Shown here piece by piece: positions 34,074-42,669 of a stretch of 64,000 nt of DNA (its first letter is position 1; every line of letters begins with the position of its first letter). Under the pieces are notes generated by a model, which saw nothing but the letters and a program-made list of their open reading frames with translations, had not been told where the DNA came from and made no database searches. The translations under genes were made by a program, and so were the position numbers. Origin of the DNA: JALOAT01 sp041685115 (lineage in GTDB: Bacteria; Pseudomonadota; Gammaproteobacteria; Thiohalomonadales; Thiohalomonadaceae); the NCBI GenBank assembly GCA_041685115.1, contig JAWLGK010000015.1:31360-95359 (forward strand), given 5' to 3'.

Positions 34074-35123
34074 TCACGCCCGTTCGAACGGGAACACGCC
34101 CGCCATGACCCAGATGCCAATCACCACCAGCCAGACGATGGTGAGGGGAATGAAGACCTTCCAGCCCAGCCGCATGATCTGGTCGTAGCGATAACGTGGA
34201 AAGGTCGCGCGGAACCACAGGAACAGCAACAGGAACACGGACGTCTTGAGCAACAACCAGTGGATGCCGTCGCCCAGCAGTCCGCCGGCCTCGGCGCCGA
34301 ACGGTGACAGCCAGCCACCCAGGAACATGACGGTGGCCAATACGGAAACCAGGATCATGTTGGCGTATTCGGCCAGGAAGAAAGCCGCGAAGCCCATGCC
34401 GGAATACTCCACGTGGAAACCGGCGACGATCTCGGACTCGCCTTCCGCCACGTCGAAGGGCGCACGATTGGTCTCCGCCACGGCGGAGATGAAATAGATG
34501 ACGAACAGCGGCAGCAGCGGCAGGACGAACCAGCGTGTCACCCCGCCCGCCTGGGCGGCGACGATCTCGCCGAAATTGAGGCTGCCTGCCGCCATCAGCA
34601 CACCCACCAGGGCGAAGCCCATGGCAATTTCATAAGAAACGATCTGTGCCGCCGAACGCATGGCCCCCAGGAAGGCGTACTTGGAGTTGGAGGCCCAGCC
34701 CGCCACGATGATGCCGTACACACCCAGGGAGGTGATCGCAAGCACGTACAGCAAGCCGGCATTGACGTCGGCAATGACCATTTCGCTGCCGAACGGGATC
34801 ACGGCCCAGGCCGCCAGGGCCGGCGCAAGAGCCAGGATGGGCGCCAGCAGGAACAGAAAGCGATCGGCGCCGCTCGGGATGACGATTTCCTTGAACAGCA
34901 GCTTGAAGGTGTCGGCAATGGGCTGGAGCCAGCCGCGCGGACCGACCCGGTTGGGACCGATACGCACCTGCATGTAGCCGATGATCTTGCGTTCGGCGAA
35001 GGTGAGGTAGGCCACTGCGCCGAAGATGGGCAACAACACGAAGGCGATCTTGAGCAGGATCACCATCACGGCTACCGTGCTTGCAGGCAGCGCGGGCAAC
35101 AACGATTGGATGTATTCGGTCAT
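34074..35123 (-). CDS. nuoH: NADH-quinone oxidoreductase subunit H
   Basis: Membrane subunit of 349 residues with eight helices, forming the quinone-channel base. Signatures are GAVAYLTFAERKIIGYMQVR followed by IGPNRVGP, GWASNSKYAFLGAMRSAAQI and the acidic loop ETNRAPFDVAEGESEIVAGF (quinone-site Glu residues). It lies between nuoG (18 bases) and nuoI. Confidence 0.98.
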   Translation of the reverse strand: MTEYIQSLLPALPASTVAVMVILLKIAFVLLPIFGAVAYLTFAERKIIGYMQVRIGPNRVGPRGWLQPIADTFKLLFKEIVIPSGADRFLFLLAPILALAPALAAWAVIPFGSEMVIADVNAGLLYVLAITSLGVYGIIVAGWASNSKYAFLGAMRSAAQIVSYEIAMGFALVGVLMAAGSLNFGEIVAAQAGGVTRWFVLPLLPLFVIYFISAVAETNRAPFDVAEGESEIVAGFHVEYSGMGFAAFFLAEYANMILVSVLATVMFLGGWLSPFGAEAGGLLGDGIHWLLLKTSVFLLLFLWFRATFPRYRYDQIMRLGWKVFIPLTIVWLVVIGIWVMAGVFPFERA

Positions 35124-35141
35124 TACCGACGATTCCTTTTC

Positions 35142-37508
35142 TTAGCCCTGGCGCAATTCGACCGCGGCAAAGCCTGCGCCCGCGTCTACGCCCATGCCCC
35201 GACAACCGGCCGGCACCAGCACCGCATCGACGGGAACGGCGGAATTGATCGCCAGCGGCAGCGTCGCTTCATAACTGCCCGCCCGCACCTGCACGGACCG
35301 ATCGCCCATCAGGCCGAGGCGCGCCGCCGTATCAGGGTGCACACAAACCGCCACGGTACTGCCGTCACGGGTCTCTTGCAGGGGCGCGGCGCGGCGCACC
35401 AGGGGATCGATGTCGTACATGGGGAACTCGGCAATGCGCTCGAGCCCCGCCAGCGGCGCCGAGAGGCTCTCGGGTGACGGCCAGCCCAACTCCACCACCG
35501 ACCCTTCGGTGCAGGCCAGCTGCACTTCGTCGCGGACCTCGTCCGAGGACATGTACTCGAAGTCCTTGAGGTTGAGCAGATTGCCGAGCACGCGCAACAC
35601 CTTCCAGGCCGGACGGGCCTGACCGGGTGCCGAGGCGGCGGCGGAAAAGCTCTGCCATTGGCCCTCGGCGTTGACGAAACTGCCCGAGGTCTCCGCGAAG
35701 GTGCAGATGGGCAGCATCACATCCGCGTAGTTCTCGGCCGCCGCATCGGCGAAACTGGTCAGCGCGATGGTGAATTCGCCACCTGCTACCGCTCGCTCCA
35801 GGCGGGTTCCATCAAGGACGTCGGCGCCCGGCTCCACGCCCAGCAGCACGAAGGCCTTCATATCCCCTTCACACATGTCACGCCAACCGCGGCCGCGTAC
35901 CCCGGCGGCCTTGCCGCCCGCCTGGCGATGCGGCAGCGCGCCGGCCAGTGCCGCGCCGGCGGCATTGCCGCCCTCGGGGATCTGGCCGAAGCGCGCGCCG
36001 GACAGGCGTGCGACCAGCGCCGCCAGCTGGCGCAGTTCGGATTGGGCCGGATGCAGGCTCGCAGCATCGCCGAGCAGCACCGCTGCGCGCTGGCTGTCGC
36101 CGAGCTTGCGCGCAATGGCGCGGTGGCGTTCTTCGGTGGTGATCCCCGCGGTCAGTTCGGCAAAGCCCTTGGGCGCCTTGCCGCCCGCTTCCACCAAGGC
36201 CTTGGCCACGCCGGCCAGTTCGGCGGCCATGGCGGAGGGCGCGACGACGATCTTTTCCGCCACAGGGAACAGGAATTCGTAGTCGACCGGATTGATGCAC
36301 ATGACCCGTGCGCCGGCCAGCGCCGCCTTGCGCACGCGAAGCCCAAGCAGCGGCTGGTCCTTGCGGATGTTGGAACCCACCAGCAGCAGCGCATCCACGC
36401 GCTCCAGGTCTTCGATGGCCATGCCGAGGCCCGGTGCAGGCGGTGTCAAATCCTGGTCACGGAAATCTTGCTGCCGTAAACGGTAATCCACGTTGCCGCT
36501 GCCGAGCCCGCGCAGTACGCGCTGCAACAGATACAACTCCTCGGTGGTGGCGCCGTAGGCGCCGAGACCGGCGATGCGATCGGCGCCGTGTCGATCGACC
36601 ACCCGTTGCAGGCCCTCTGCCGCAAAGGTCAGTGCGGTGTCCCAATCGGTCTCTTCCCAACGACCTTGCCGCTTGACGCGAGGCGCCAACAGGCGGTCCG
36701 CGTGGTTGAACGCCGTGTAGCTGAACCGATCGCGGTCAGCGAGCCAGGTTTCGTTCACTGCTTCGTTGGCGCGCGGGCGTACGCGCATGACGCGCCCTGC
36801 GCGGGTATCCACGTGCAGGTTCGCACCCACACTGTCGTGTGGCGATATGCTTTCGGACGTGGCGAGCTCCCACGGACGGGCGGTGTAACGATAGGGCTTG
36901 GACGTCAAGGCACCCACCGGACAGAGGTCGATCACGTTGCCTGACAATTCCGAGTCGACACTGCGTTCGATGTAGGTGGTGATGCGCATGTGCTCGCCGC
37001 GGGAGACCGCACCGAGCTCCATGATGCCGGCGATTTCCTGGCCGAAGCGCACACAACGCGTGCAATGGATGCAGCGCGTCATGTCGGTGGCGATGAGCGG
37101 TCCGAGATTGCTGTCCTGCACGATGCGCTTGTGCTCGGCATAACGCGAAACGTCGTTGCCGTAGCCCATGGCCATTTCCTGCAGGTCGCATTCCCCGCCC
37201 TGATCGCAGATGGGGCAATCGAGCGGGTGATTGATGAGCAGAAATTCCATCACCGCCTTCTGCGCAGCGATGGCCTTGGGCGAGCGTGTGAAGACCTTCA
37301 TGCCCTCAGTGACCGGCGTCGCACAAGCCGGCAGCGGCTTGGCGGCCTTCTCCACTTCCACGAGGCACATGCGGCAACTGGCCGCGATGGAGAGCTTTTT
37401 GTGGTAGCAGAACCGGGGAATGACGATGCCTGCGTTGTCCGCGGCTTCGATTACCGTGGCGCCGTCGCGTGCTTCGACAGGAATGCCGTTGATCTCGATC
37501 TTAACCAT
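35142..37508 (-). CDS. nuoG: NADH-quinone oxidoreductase subunit G, without N7 cluster ligands
   Basis: The largest peripheral-arm subunit, 788 residues. The N-terminal [2Fe-2S] ferredoxin domain (N1b) shows CYHKKLSIAASCRMCLVEVE and a later ACATP. The HxxxCxxC N5 region is HPLDCPICDQGGECDLQ, and N4 uses CIHCTRCVRF with a later CPVGAL. At 221-230 the sequence ISPHDSVGAN replaces the CxxCxxxC that holds the off-path N7 cluster in E. coli and Thermus (Ser222, Asp225, Ala229). The large molybdopterin-oxidoreductase-like domain (about 230-690) is retained without cofactor. The start ATG is 24 bases after nuoF. Confidence 0.97.
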   Translation of the reverse strand: MVKIEINGIPVEARDGATVIEAADNAGIVIPRFCYHKKLSIAASCRMCLVEVEKAAKPLPACATPVTEGMKVFTRSPKAIAAQKAVMEFLLINHPLDCPICDQGGECDLQEMAMGYGNDVSRYAEHKRIVQDSNLGPLIATDMTRCIHCTRCVRFGQEIAGIMELGAVSRGEHMRITTYIERSVDSELSGNVIDLCPVGALTSKPYRYTARPWELATSESISPHDSVGANLHVDTRAGRVMRVRPRANEAVNETWLADRDRFSYTAFNHADRLLAPRVKRQGRWEETDWDTALTFAAEGLQRVVDRHGADRIAGLGAYGATTEELYLLQRVLRGLGSGNVDYRLRQQDFRDQDLTPPAPGLGMAIEDLERVDALLLVGSNIRKDQPLLGLRVRKAALAGARVMCINPVDYEFLFPVAEKIVVAPSAMAAELAGVAKALVEAGGKAPKGFAELTAGITTEERHRAIARKLGDSQRAAVLLGDAASLHPAQSELRQLAALVARLSGARFGQIPEGGNAAGAALAGALPHRQAGGKAAGVRGRGWRDMCEGDMKAFVLLGVEPGADVLDGTRLERAVAGGEFTIALTSFADAAAENYADVMLPICTFAETSGSFVNAEGQWQSFSAAASAPGQARPAWKVLRVLGNLLNLKDFEYMSSDEVRDEVQLACTEGSVVELGWPSPESLSAPLAGLERIAEFPMYDIDPLVRRAAPLQETRDGSTVAVCVHPDTAARLGLMGDRSVQVRAGSYEATLPLAINSAVPVDAVLVPAGCRGMGVDAGAGFAAVELRQG

Positions 37509-37532
37509 CGTCGTCTGCTTTCCGGGAAGCGG

Positions 37533-38798
37533 CTACACCATGCAGCGCTTGTGCTCGATGTGGTATGCGAATTCCTTGCGGAAATGCTTGAGGAAGCTGC
37601 GCACCGGCATGGCCGCCGCATCGCCGAGCGCACAGATGGTGCGCCCTTCGATCTTGCTCGCCACGTCATCGAGCCTTTCAAGATCTTCCGGTCGGCCTTC
37701 GCCGTGCTCGATACGATGCACCATGCGGGCGAGCCAGCCCGTGCCTTCGCGGCAGGGGGTGCACTGACCGCAGGATTCGTCGTAATAGAAATGCGAGAGC
37801 CGCGCCAGCGCCTTCACCATGCAGGTGGTCTCGTCCATGACGATGACGGAACCGGCGCCGAGCATGGAGCCCGCCTTGGAAAGCGAGTCGTAATCCATGG
37901 TGACGCCCATGGCGATGTCCGCAGGCAGCACCGGTGTGGAGCTGCCGCCGGGAATCACGGCTTTGAGCCTGCGCCCTTTCCAAACGCCCCCGGCCATCTC
38001 CAGCAGCTCGGAGAACGGCGTACCCATGGGGATCTCGTAATTGCCGGGACGGTTCACGTGACCGGAGACGCTGAACAGCTTCAGGCCACCGTTGTTCGGC
38101 TTGCCCTTTTCCAGGAACCACTGGCCGCCATGCTGGAGGATCACCGGCACGGAGGCGAGGGTCTCGGTGTTGTTGATGGTGGTAGGCCGCCCGTACAGGC
38201 CGAAGCTCGCCGGGAACGGCGGCTTGAAACGCGGCTGGCCCTTCTTGCCTTCGAGAGATTCGAGCAGTGCGGTTTCCTCACCGCACACATAGGCGCCGGC
38301 GCCCAGATGGACCTCGATGTCGAAGTCGATGCCGGAACCCAGGATATTCTTGCCGAGCAGGCCTGCCGCCCGCGCCTCTTCGATGGCCGCCTGGAAACGC
38401 TCGTAGGGTTCCCAGAATTCGCCGCGGATGTAGTTGTAGCCGCGCGTGGCGCCCAGCGTGAAACCGGCGATGGCCATACCCTCCACCAACTGGTGCGGGT
38501 TGTAGCGCAGGATGTCGCGGTCCTTGCAGGTGCCGGGCTCGCCTTCGTCGGAGTTGCACACCACGTACTTCTGACCGGGCGCCGCATGGGGCATGAAGCT
38601 CCACTTGAGACCGGTGGGGAAGCCGGCACCGCCACGCCCGCGCAGGGCAGAGGTTTTCAGCTCCGCGATGATGGCATCACGCGAGAGTTCGCCGGCGAGG
38701 ATCTTCTTCCACACGGAGTAGCCGCCGACCTTTTGGTAGGTCTCCAGGGCCCACGGCGTATCGAAGTCCAGAGTTCTAAAACAGACTTTGTCGGTCAT
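37533..38798 (-). CDS. nuoF: NADH-quinone oxidoreductase subunit F (NADH- and FMN-binding)
   Basis: Entry subunit for NADH electrons, 421 residues. The glycine-rich FMN loop is LRGRGGAGFPTGLKWSFMP. The NADH region is GAGAYVCGEETALLESLEG. Cluster N3 is bound by ESCGQCTPCREGTGW plus a distal Cys in CALGDAAAMP. I use ATG 38798 (GGAG 8 bases upstream); an open upstream extension lies over nuoE and is not family-like. nuoE ends 5 bases before. Confidence 0.98.
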   Translation of the reverse strand: MTDKVCFRTLDFDTPWALETYQKVGGYSVWKKILAGELSRDAIIAELKTSALRGRGGAGFPTGLKWSFMPHAAPGQKYVVCNSDEGEPGTCKDRDILRYNPHQLVEGMAIAGFTLGATRGYNYIRGEFWEPYERFQAAIEEARAAGLLGKNILGSGIDFDIEVHLGAGAYVCGEETALLESLEGKKGQPRFKPPFPASFGLYGRPTTINNTETLASVPVILQHGGQWFLEKGKPNNGGLKLFSVSGHVNRPGNYEIPMGTPFSELLEMAGGVWKGRRLKAVIPGGSSTPVLPADIAMGVTMDYDSLSKAGSMLGAGSVIVMDETTCMVKALARLSHFYYDESCGQCTPCREGTGWLARMVHRIEHGEGRPEDLERLDDVASKIEGRTICALGDAAAMPVRSFLKHFRKEFAYHIEHKRCMV

Positions 38799-38803
38799 GG
38801 GCG

Positions 38804-39298
38804 TCACTCCAACCCGTCCAGCAGCTCGTCCAGCTTCTCGGGCGTGAGCAGTTCGTAGTATTTCTTGCCGAGCTGCAGCATCGGCGCACCTACGCAGGCG
38901 CCCAGGCATTCCACCGTCTTCAGCGTGAACTTGCCGTCAGTCGTGGTCTCACCGGCCTTGATGCCGAGACGCTTTTCCAGATGGGCGACCACCTCTTCGG
39001 CGCCACGCAGCATGCAGGAGATGTTGGTGCACACGCTGATCTTGTGCCGACCGACAGGGTCGTGTTCGTACATGGAGTAGAACGTCGCCACCTCGTACAC
39101 AGCAACCGGCGGCATGTCCAGGTAGTCCGCCACGGCATCCATGAGATCGTTGGTGAGCCAGCCGCCGTTTTGCTCCTGCACGATGCGCAATGCGGCCATT
39201 ACGGCCGAGGCCTTGCGCTCGGGCGGATACTTGGCAATCCACGCGTCGATCTCGGCACGCGATTGCGCAGTGATCACTTCGGTGTTCCCCTGGGTCAT
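38804..39298 (-). CDS. nuoE: NADH-quinone oxidoreductase subunit E
   Basis: A thioredoxin-fold subunit of 164 residues that carries the N1a [2Fe-2S] cluster. The ligands are the CTNISC pair (C-x4-C) and the later ECLGAC pair (C-x3-C). The N-terminal helical part holds AALRIVQEQNGGWLTNDLMD and the conserved VYEVATFYSMY. Its start codon shares one base with the nuoD stop (TGATG). Confidence 0.97.
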   Translation of the reverse strand: MTQGNTEVITAQSRAEIDAWIAKYPPERKASAVMAALRIVQEQNGGWLTNDLMDAVADYLDMPPVAVYEVATFYSMYEHDPVGRHKISVCTNISCMLRGAEEVVAHLEKRLGIKAGETTTDGKFTLKTVECLGACVGAPMLQLGKKYYELLTPEKLDELLDGLE

Positions 39299-40551
39299 CA
39301 GCGGTCGATCTCTCCGAAAACGATGTCTTGCGTGCCGATTACGGTCACCACGTCGGCCAGCATGTGCCCACGCACCATCTCGTCCAGCGCCGCGAGATGG
39401 GCAAAACCCGGCGCACGGATCTTCATGCGGTAAGGCTTGTTGGCGCCGTCCGACACCAGATAGATGCCGAACTCGCCCTTCGGGTGTTCGACGGCGGCGT
39501 AGACCTCGCCCTCGGGCACATTGATACCTTCGCTGAACAGCTTGAAATGATGGATGAGGGCTTCCATGTCAGCCTTCATCTCGGCCCGCGGCGGCGGCGC
39601 CACCTTGTGGTTGTCCACCATCACCGGGCCAGGGTTCTCGCGCAGCCAGTCCACGCACTGACGAATGATGCGGTTGGACTGGCGCATTTCCTCCACACGT
39701 ACCAGATAGCGGTCGTAACTGTCGCCGTTGCTGCCCACCGGGATATCGAAGTCCACGCGGTCATAGACCGCATAGGGTTGCTTCTTGCGCAAATCCCAAG
39801 CCACACCGGAGCCGCGCAGCATCGGACCGGTCAGGCCCAACTGCAATGCCCGCTCAGGGGAAACCACACCAATGCCGACGGTACGCTGCTTCCAGATTCG
39901 GTTGTTGGTCAGCAAGGTCTCGTATTCGTCCACGATCCCCGGGAAGCGGTTGGTGAAGTCTTCGATGAAGTCCAGCAAAGAGCCCTGACGGTTGGCGTTG
40001 AGACGGGCAAATTCTTTCTCATTATGGAATTTGCTCTTCTCGAAGCGCGGCATGGTGTCGGGCAAGTCACGATAAACCCCGCCCGGACGGTAATAGGCCG
40101 CGTGCAGGCGCGCACCGGAAACCGCCTCGTAGCAATCCATCAGATCTTCACGTTCGCGGAAGCAGTAGATGAACATGCTCATAGCGCCCACGTCCATGGC
40201 ATGAGCACCAAGCCACAGCAGGTGATTCAGGATGCGCGTGATCTCGTCGAACATCACGCGGATGTATTGGGCACGAACCGGGGCCTCGATGCCGAGTAGC
40301 TTCTCGATAGCCAGCACATAGGCGTGCTCGTTGCACATCATGGACACATAGTCGAGACGGTCCATGTACGGCAGGCTCTGCACGTAATGCTTGTGCTCGG
40401 CCAGCTTTTCAGTCGCACGGTGCAGCAGGCCGATATGCGGGTCGGCGCGTTCGATGACCTCGCCGTCCATTTCCAGCACCAGGCGCAGTACGCCGTGGGC
40501 CGCCGGATGCTGCGGGCCGAAGTTCAAGGTGAGGTTGCGAATTTCAGGCAC
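39298..40551 (-). CDS. nuoD: NADH-quinone oxidoreductase subunit D
   Basis: Quinone-site subunit of 417 residues, related to the large subunit of NiFe hydrogenases but without the metal cysteines. Conserved segments are NFGPQHPAAHGVLRLVLEMD (quinone-site His), YVQSLPYMDRLDYVSMMCNE with the catalytic Tyr, and a C-terminal DIVFGEIDR with the terminal Arg. It is separate from nuoC, unlike the E. coli nuoCD fusion, and overlaps nuoC by 8 bases. Confidence 0.98.
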   Translation of the reverse strand: MPEIRNLTLNFGPQHPAAHGVLRLVLEMDGEVIERADPHIGLLHRATEKLAEHKHYVQSLPYMDRLDYVSMMCNEHAYVLAIEKLLGIEAPVRAQYIRVMFDEITRILNHLLWLGAHAMDVGAMSMFIYCFREREDLMDCYEAVSGARLHAAYYRPGGVYRDLPDTMPRFEKSKFHNEKEFARLNANRQGSLLDFIEDFTNRFPGIVDEYETLLTNNRIWKQRTVGIGVVSPERALQLGLTGPMLRGSGVAWDLRKKQPYAVYDRVDFDIPVGSNGDSYDRYLVRVEEMRQSNRIIRQCVDWLRENPGPVMVDNHKVAPPPRAEMKADMEALIHHFKLFSEGINVPEGEVYAAVEHPKGEFGIYLVSDGANKPYRMKIRAPGFAHLAALDEMVRGHMLADVVTVIGTQDIVFGEIDR

Positions 40552-41161
40552 GGCGTTCGTCTCCTTCGCTCACCTCGTAACGGTGATCACGGCGGATTAC
40601 GCGCGGCACGAGCGTGCGCGGCTCAACAGTCACCGGCTCGTAGACGACACGCTGTTTCTCGGGGTCGTAACGCATCTCCACGTGGCCTGACAACGGGAAG
40701 TCCTTGCGGAACGGGTGACCGATGAAGCCATAGTCGGTGAGGATACGACGCAGATCGGGGTGACCTTCAAATACGACCCCGAAGAGATCAAAGGCTTCGC
40801 GTTCGTACCAGTTGGCGGAATTCCACACCTCGACCACGGAATCCACTACGGGCACTTCGCCTTCGGCAAAGGTGCGCACGCGGATCCGCTGGTTGTGTGC
40901 CACTGAAAGCAGATGATAGACAACCGCAAACCGCGGCCCCTGCCAGCTGCCTTCGCCGTACTCAAGATAATCGACGCCACAAAGATCGATCAGCTGGTCG
41001 AAACGGAACGCATCCTCGTCACGCAACGCGCGACATACTGTCAGCAACTGGGCGCGGGGGATCTCGATGGTGAGTTCGCCATGTTCCAGCTTGATGGAGC
41101 TGAGCAGGCCACGGAATCGCTCCTCCACATGCCCGGCGAGTTTCTTGTAGAACGTCGACAT
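40544..41161 (-). CDS. nuoC: NADH-quinone oxidoreductase subunit C
   Basis: Peripheral-arm scaffold subunit of 205 residues. The 30-kDa-subunit signature is seen as WYEREAFDLFGVVFEGHPDL and RRILTDYGFIGHPFRKDFP. The start is ATG 41161 (MSTFYKKLAGHVEE); an alternative 15 bases upstream is less likely. It overlaps nuoD by 8 bases and ends ahead of it, consistent with coupled translation. Confidence 0.97.
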   Translation of the reverse strand: MSTFYKKLAGHVEERFRGLLSSIKLEHGELTIEIPRAQLLTVCRALRDEDAFRFDQLIDLCGVDYLEYGEGSWQGPRFAVVYHLLSVAHNQRIRVRTFAEGEVPVVDSVVEVWNSANWYEREAFDLFGVVFEGHPDLRRILTDYGFIGHPFRKDFPLSGHVEMRYDPEKQRVVYEPVTVEPRTLVPRVIRRDHRYEVSEGDERRA

Positions 41162-41172
41162 GGACGAGCCTC

Positions 41173-41649
41173 TCAACGCGCGATGGTGCTGGTGCGACGG
41201 ATTTTATTCTGCAGCTGAAGGATGCCGTACAGCAGCGCCTCCGCAGTGGGTGGGCAGCCCGGCACATAGACATCGACCGGTATGATCCGATCGCATCCCC
41301 TCACCACTGAATACGAATAGTGGTAATAACCGCCGCCGTTGGCGCACGACCCCATGGAGATCACCCAACGCGGCTCGGCCATCTGGTCATAAACGCGGCG
41401 CAGGGCCGGCGCCATTTTGTTGACCAGCGTCCCGGCGACGATCATCACGTCGGACTGACGGGGGCTGGGGCGGAAGATGATGCCAAAGCGGTCCAGATCG
41501 TAGCGTGCGGCACCGGCATGCATCATTTCGACTGCGCAGCAGGCCAGCCCGAAGGTGACGGGCCACATGGAACCGGTACGAGCCCAATTGATGAGCTTAT
41601 CCGCCGAAGTGGTGACAAAACCCTTTTCGAGGACGCCGTCTATTCCCAT
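41173..41649 (-). CDS. nuoB: NADH-quinone oxidoreductase subunit B
   Basis: Holds the terminal cluster N2 next to the quinone site. The 158 residues show the N2 ligands: tandem Cys in TFGLACCAVEMMHAGAARYD, Cys in ISMGSCANGGGYYH and Cys in VYVPGCPPTAEALLYG. I chose ATG 41649 for the family-typical start MGIDGVLEKGFVTT, which makes a 10-base overlap with nuoA. It is followed by nuoC after 11 bases. Confidence 0.97.
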   Translation of the reverse strand: MGIDGVLEKGFVTTSADKLINWARTGSMWPVTFGLACCAVEMMHAGAARYDLDRFGIIFRPSPRQSDVMIVAGTLVNKMAPALRRVYDQMAEPRWVISMGSCANGGGYYHYSYSVVRGCDRIIPVDVYVPGCPPTAEALLYGILQLQNKIRRTSTIAR

Positions 41650-41996
41650 TGCAGCGCCCCCTTCTTCCACTCGTAGATGAAGCCGATCACCAGGATGCCG
41701 AGGAATAGCATCATAGCAATGAATCCGAACAGGCCGAGTTCACGGAAGGTGATGGCCCAGGGGAAAAGAAAAGCGATTTCGAGATCGAAAATGATGAAGA
41801 GGATGGCCACGAGATAGTAGCGCACATCGAATTTCATGCGCGCGTGCTCGAAGGCTTCGAAACCGCATTCGTAGGCCGACAATTTGTGCTTGTCGGGCCG
41901 ATGCGGCGCCAGAACAAACCCCGCACCCAACGCGGCCACCCCAACGACCACGCCGACCACGAGAAACACGAGTACAGGTAGGTAACTCTCGAGCAT
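41640..41996 (-). CDS. nuoA: NADH-quinone oxidoreductase subunit A
   Basis: A three-helix membrane subunit of 118 residues at the front of the operon. The loop SAYECGFEAFEHARMKFDVR contains the conserved Cys that becomes exposed in deactive complex I of mitochondria. The later helix starts FDLEIAFLFPWAI with two membrane acids. The start is ATG 41996, with AAAGG upstream. A sigma-70-like promoter and a palindrome lie within 105 bases upstream. Confidence 0.97.
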   Translation of the reverse strand: MLESYLPVLVFLVVGVVVGVAALGAGFVLAPHRPDKHKLSAYECGFEAFEHARMKFDVRYYLVAILFIIFDLEIAFLFPWAITFRELGLFGFIAMMLFLGILVIGFIYEWKKGALQWE

Positions 41997-42040
41997 TCGC
42001 TGCCTTTCCGAAGAATCGCCGGGCGGGTCGCACCTGGAGG

Positions 42041-42060
42041 CCATAAGACCGTTCTTATGG
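42041..42060. promoter_or_regulatory. Perfect 8-bp palindrome in the nuo leader
   Basis: CCATAAGA-CCGT-TCTTATGG lies between the predicted -10 box and nuoA, at about +4 to +23 of the expected transcript. It could be an operator for an unknown repressor or a 5'-UTR hairpin. Confidence 0.5.
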
Positions 42061-42070
42061 ACAGACTCGG

Positions 42071-42100
42071 AGTCTAGGCGAATGCTTTAAACAGTGTCAA
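42071..42100 (-). promoter_or_regulatory. Sigma-70-like promoter for the nuo operon
   Basis: Minus strand: -35 TTGACA (42095-42100, perfect), 18-base spacer, -10 TAGACT (42071-42076). It lies after the terminator that ends the tRNA-Leu transcript and about 75 bases before the nuoA start. Confidence 0.6.
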
Positions 42101-42176
42101 GCGACACGTTTTGGTTTCTGCTTTTCAATCATGCACTTATGCACATAAAGAAAATCCTGATATACGCAGTGAAACC

Positions 42177-42208
42177 AAAAAAAAACGCCCGGTAATGGGC
42201 GTTTTTTT
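42177..42208 (-). terminator. Intrinsic terminator after tRNA-Leu
   Basis: Minus-strand stem ACGCCC/GGGCGT with loop ATTACC, extended by flanking A and T runs and followed by nine T. It ends the glmM-tpiA-secG-tRNA-Leu transcript and insulates the nuo promoter. Confidence 0.9.
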
Positions 42209-42214
42209 CGATGT

Positions 42215-42299
42215 TGGTGCGGCCGGTGAGACTCGAACTCACACGGGTTGCCCCACTACCCCCTCAAGATAGCGTGTCTACCAATTCCACCACGGCCGC
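42215..42299 (-). tRNA. tRNA-Leu (anticodon GAG)
   Basis: An 85-nt class II tRNA with encoded CCA: acceptor GCGGCCG/CGGCCGC, D arm TGGAATTGGTAGACAC, anticodon stem-loop CTATCTTGAGGGGGTAG with anticodon GAG, a variable arm (TGGGGCAACCC) and T arm TGTGAGTTCGAGTCTCA. It lies 13 bases after the secG stop, the same secG-leuU order as in E. coli. Confidence 0.97.
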
Positions 42300-42312
42300 T
42301 TATTGACTTTGG

Positions 42313-42657
42313 TTACTGCTTGGGCGTCGGCACATCGGCCGGCGCCGCCGGGAGATCCGGCTGCTGTTGCGGTTGCTGTTGCGGTTGCTGTTGGACCGGC
42401 ACATCAACCACGCTGCTGCGCACAGTATTCTGCCCTGAGAAATACGCCAGGGAAAGACTCGTCACGAAAAAGCTGGTGGCGAGAATGGCCGTTGCACGTG
42501 TGAGAAATGATGCTGCCCCACGTGAACCGAACACCGTGGACGAGGCGCCGCTGCCGAACGCCGCACCCATGTCCGCACCCTTACCCTGCTGCAGCAGCAC
42601 GAGGCCGATAAGGCCGACCGCTACGAGCAAATGCACTATCAGAAGAACCGTCTGCAT
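42313..42657 (-). CDS. secG: Preprotein translocase subunit SecG
   Basis: A two-helix membrane subunit of SecYEG, 114 residues (helices about 3-22 and 53-73). The cytoplasmic loop LLQQGKGADMGAAFGSGASS is the SecG signature. The C-terminal tail (about 85-114) is Gln/Pro-rich with three QQQP units from a 12-base tandem repeat and resembles tails seen in other gammaproteobacterial SecG proteins. It lies between tpiA (12 bases) and tRNA-Leu. Confidence 0.96.
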   Translation of the reverse strand: MQTVLLIVHLLVAVGLIGLVLLQQGKGADMGAAFGSGASSTVFGSRGAASFLTRATAILATSFFVTSLSLAYFSGQNTVRSSVVDVPVQQQPQQQPQQQPDLPAAPADVPTPKQ

Positions 42658-42669
42658 TCCCGAACCTGA

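Noticed and set aside
42361..42400. Short regular repeat that might suggest a CRISPR or VNTR array
   Set aside because: Contiguous 12-base units inside the secG reading frame with no spacers; a coding tandem repeat. No CRISPR array was seen elsewhere.
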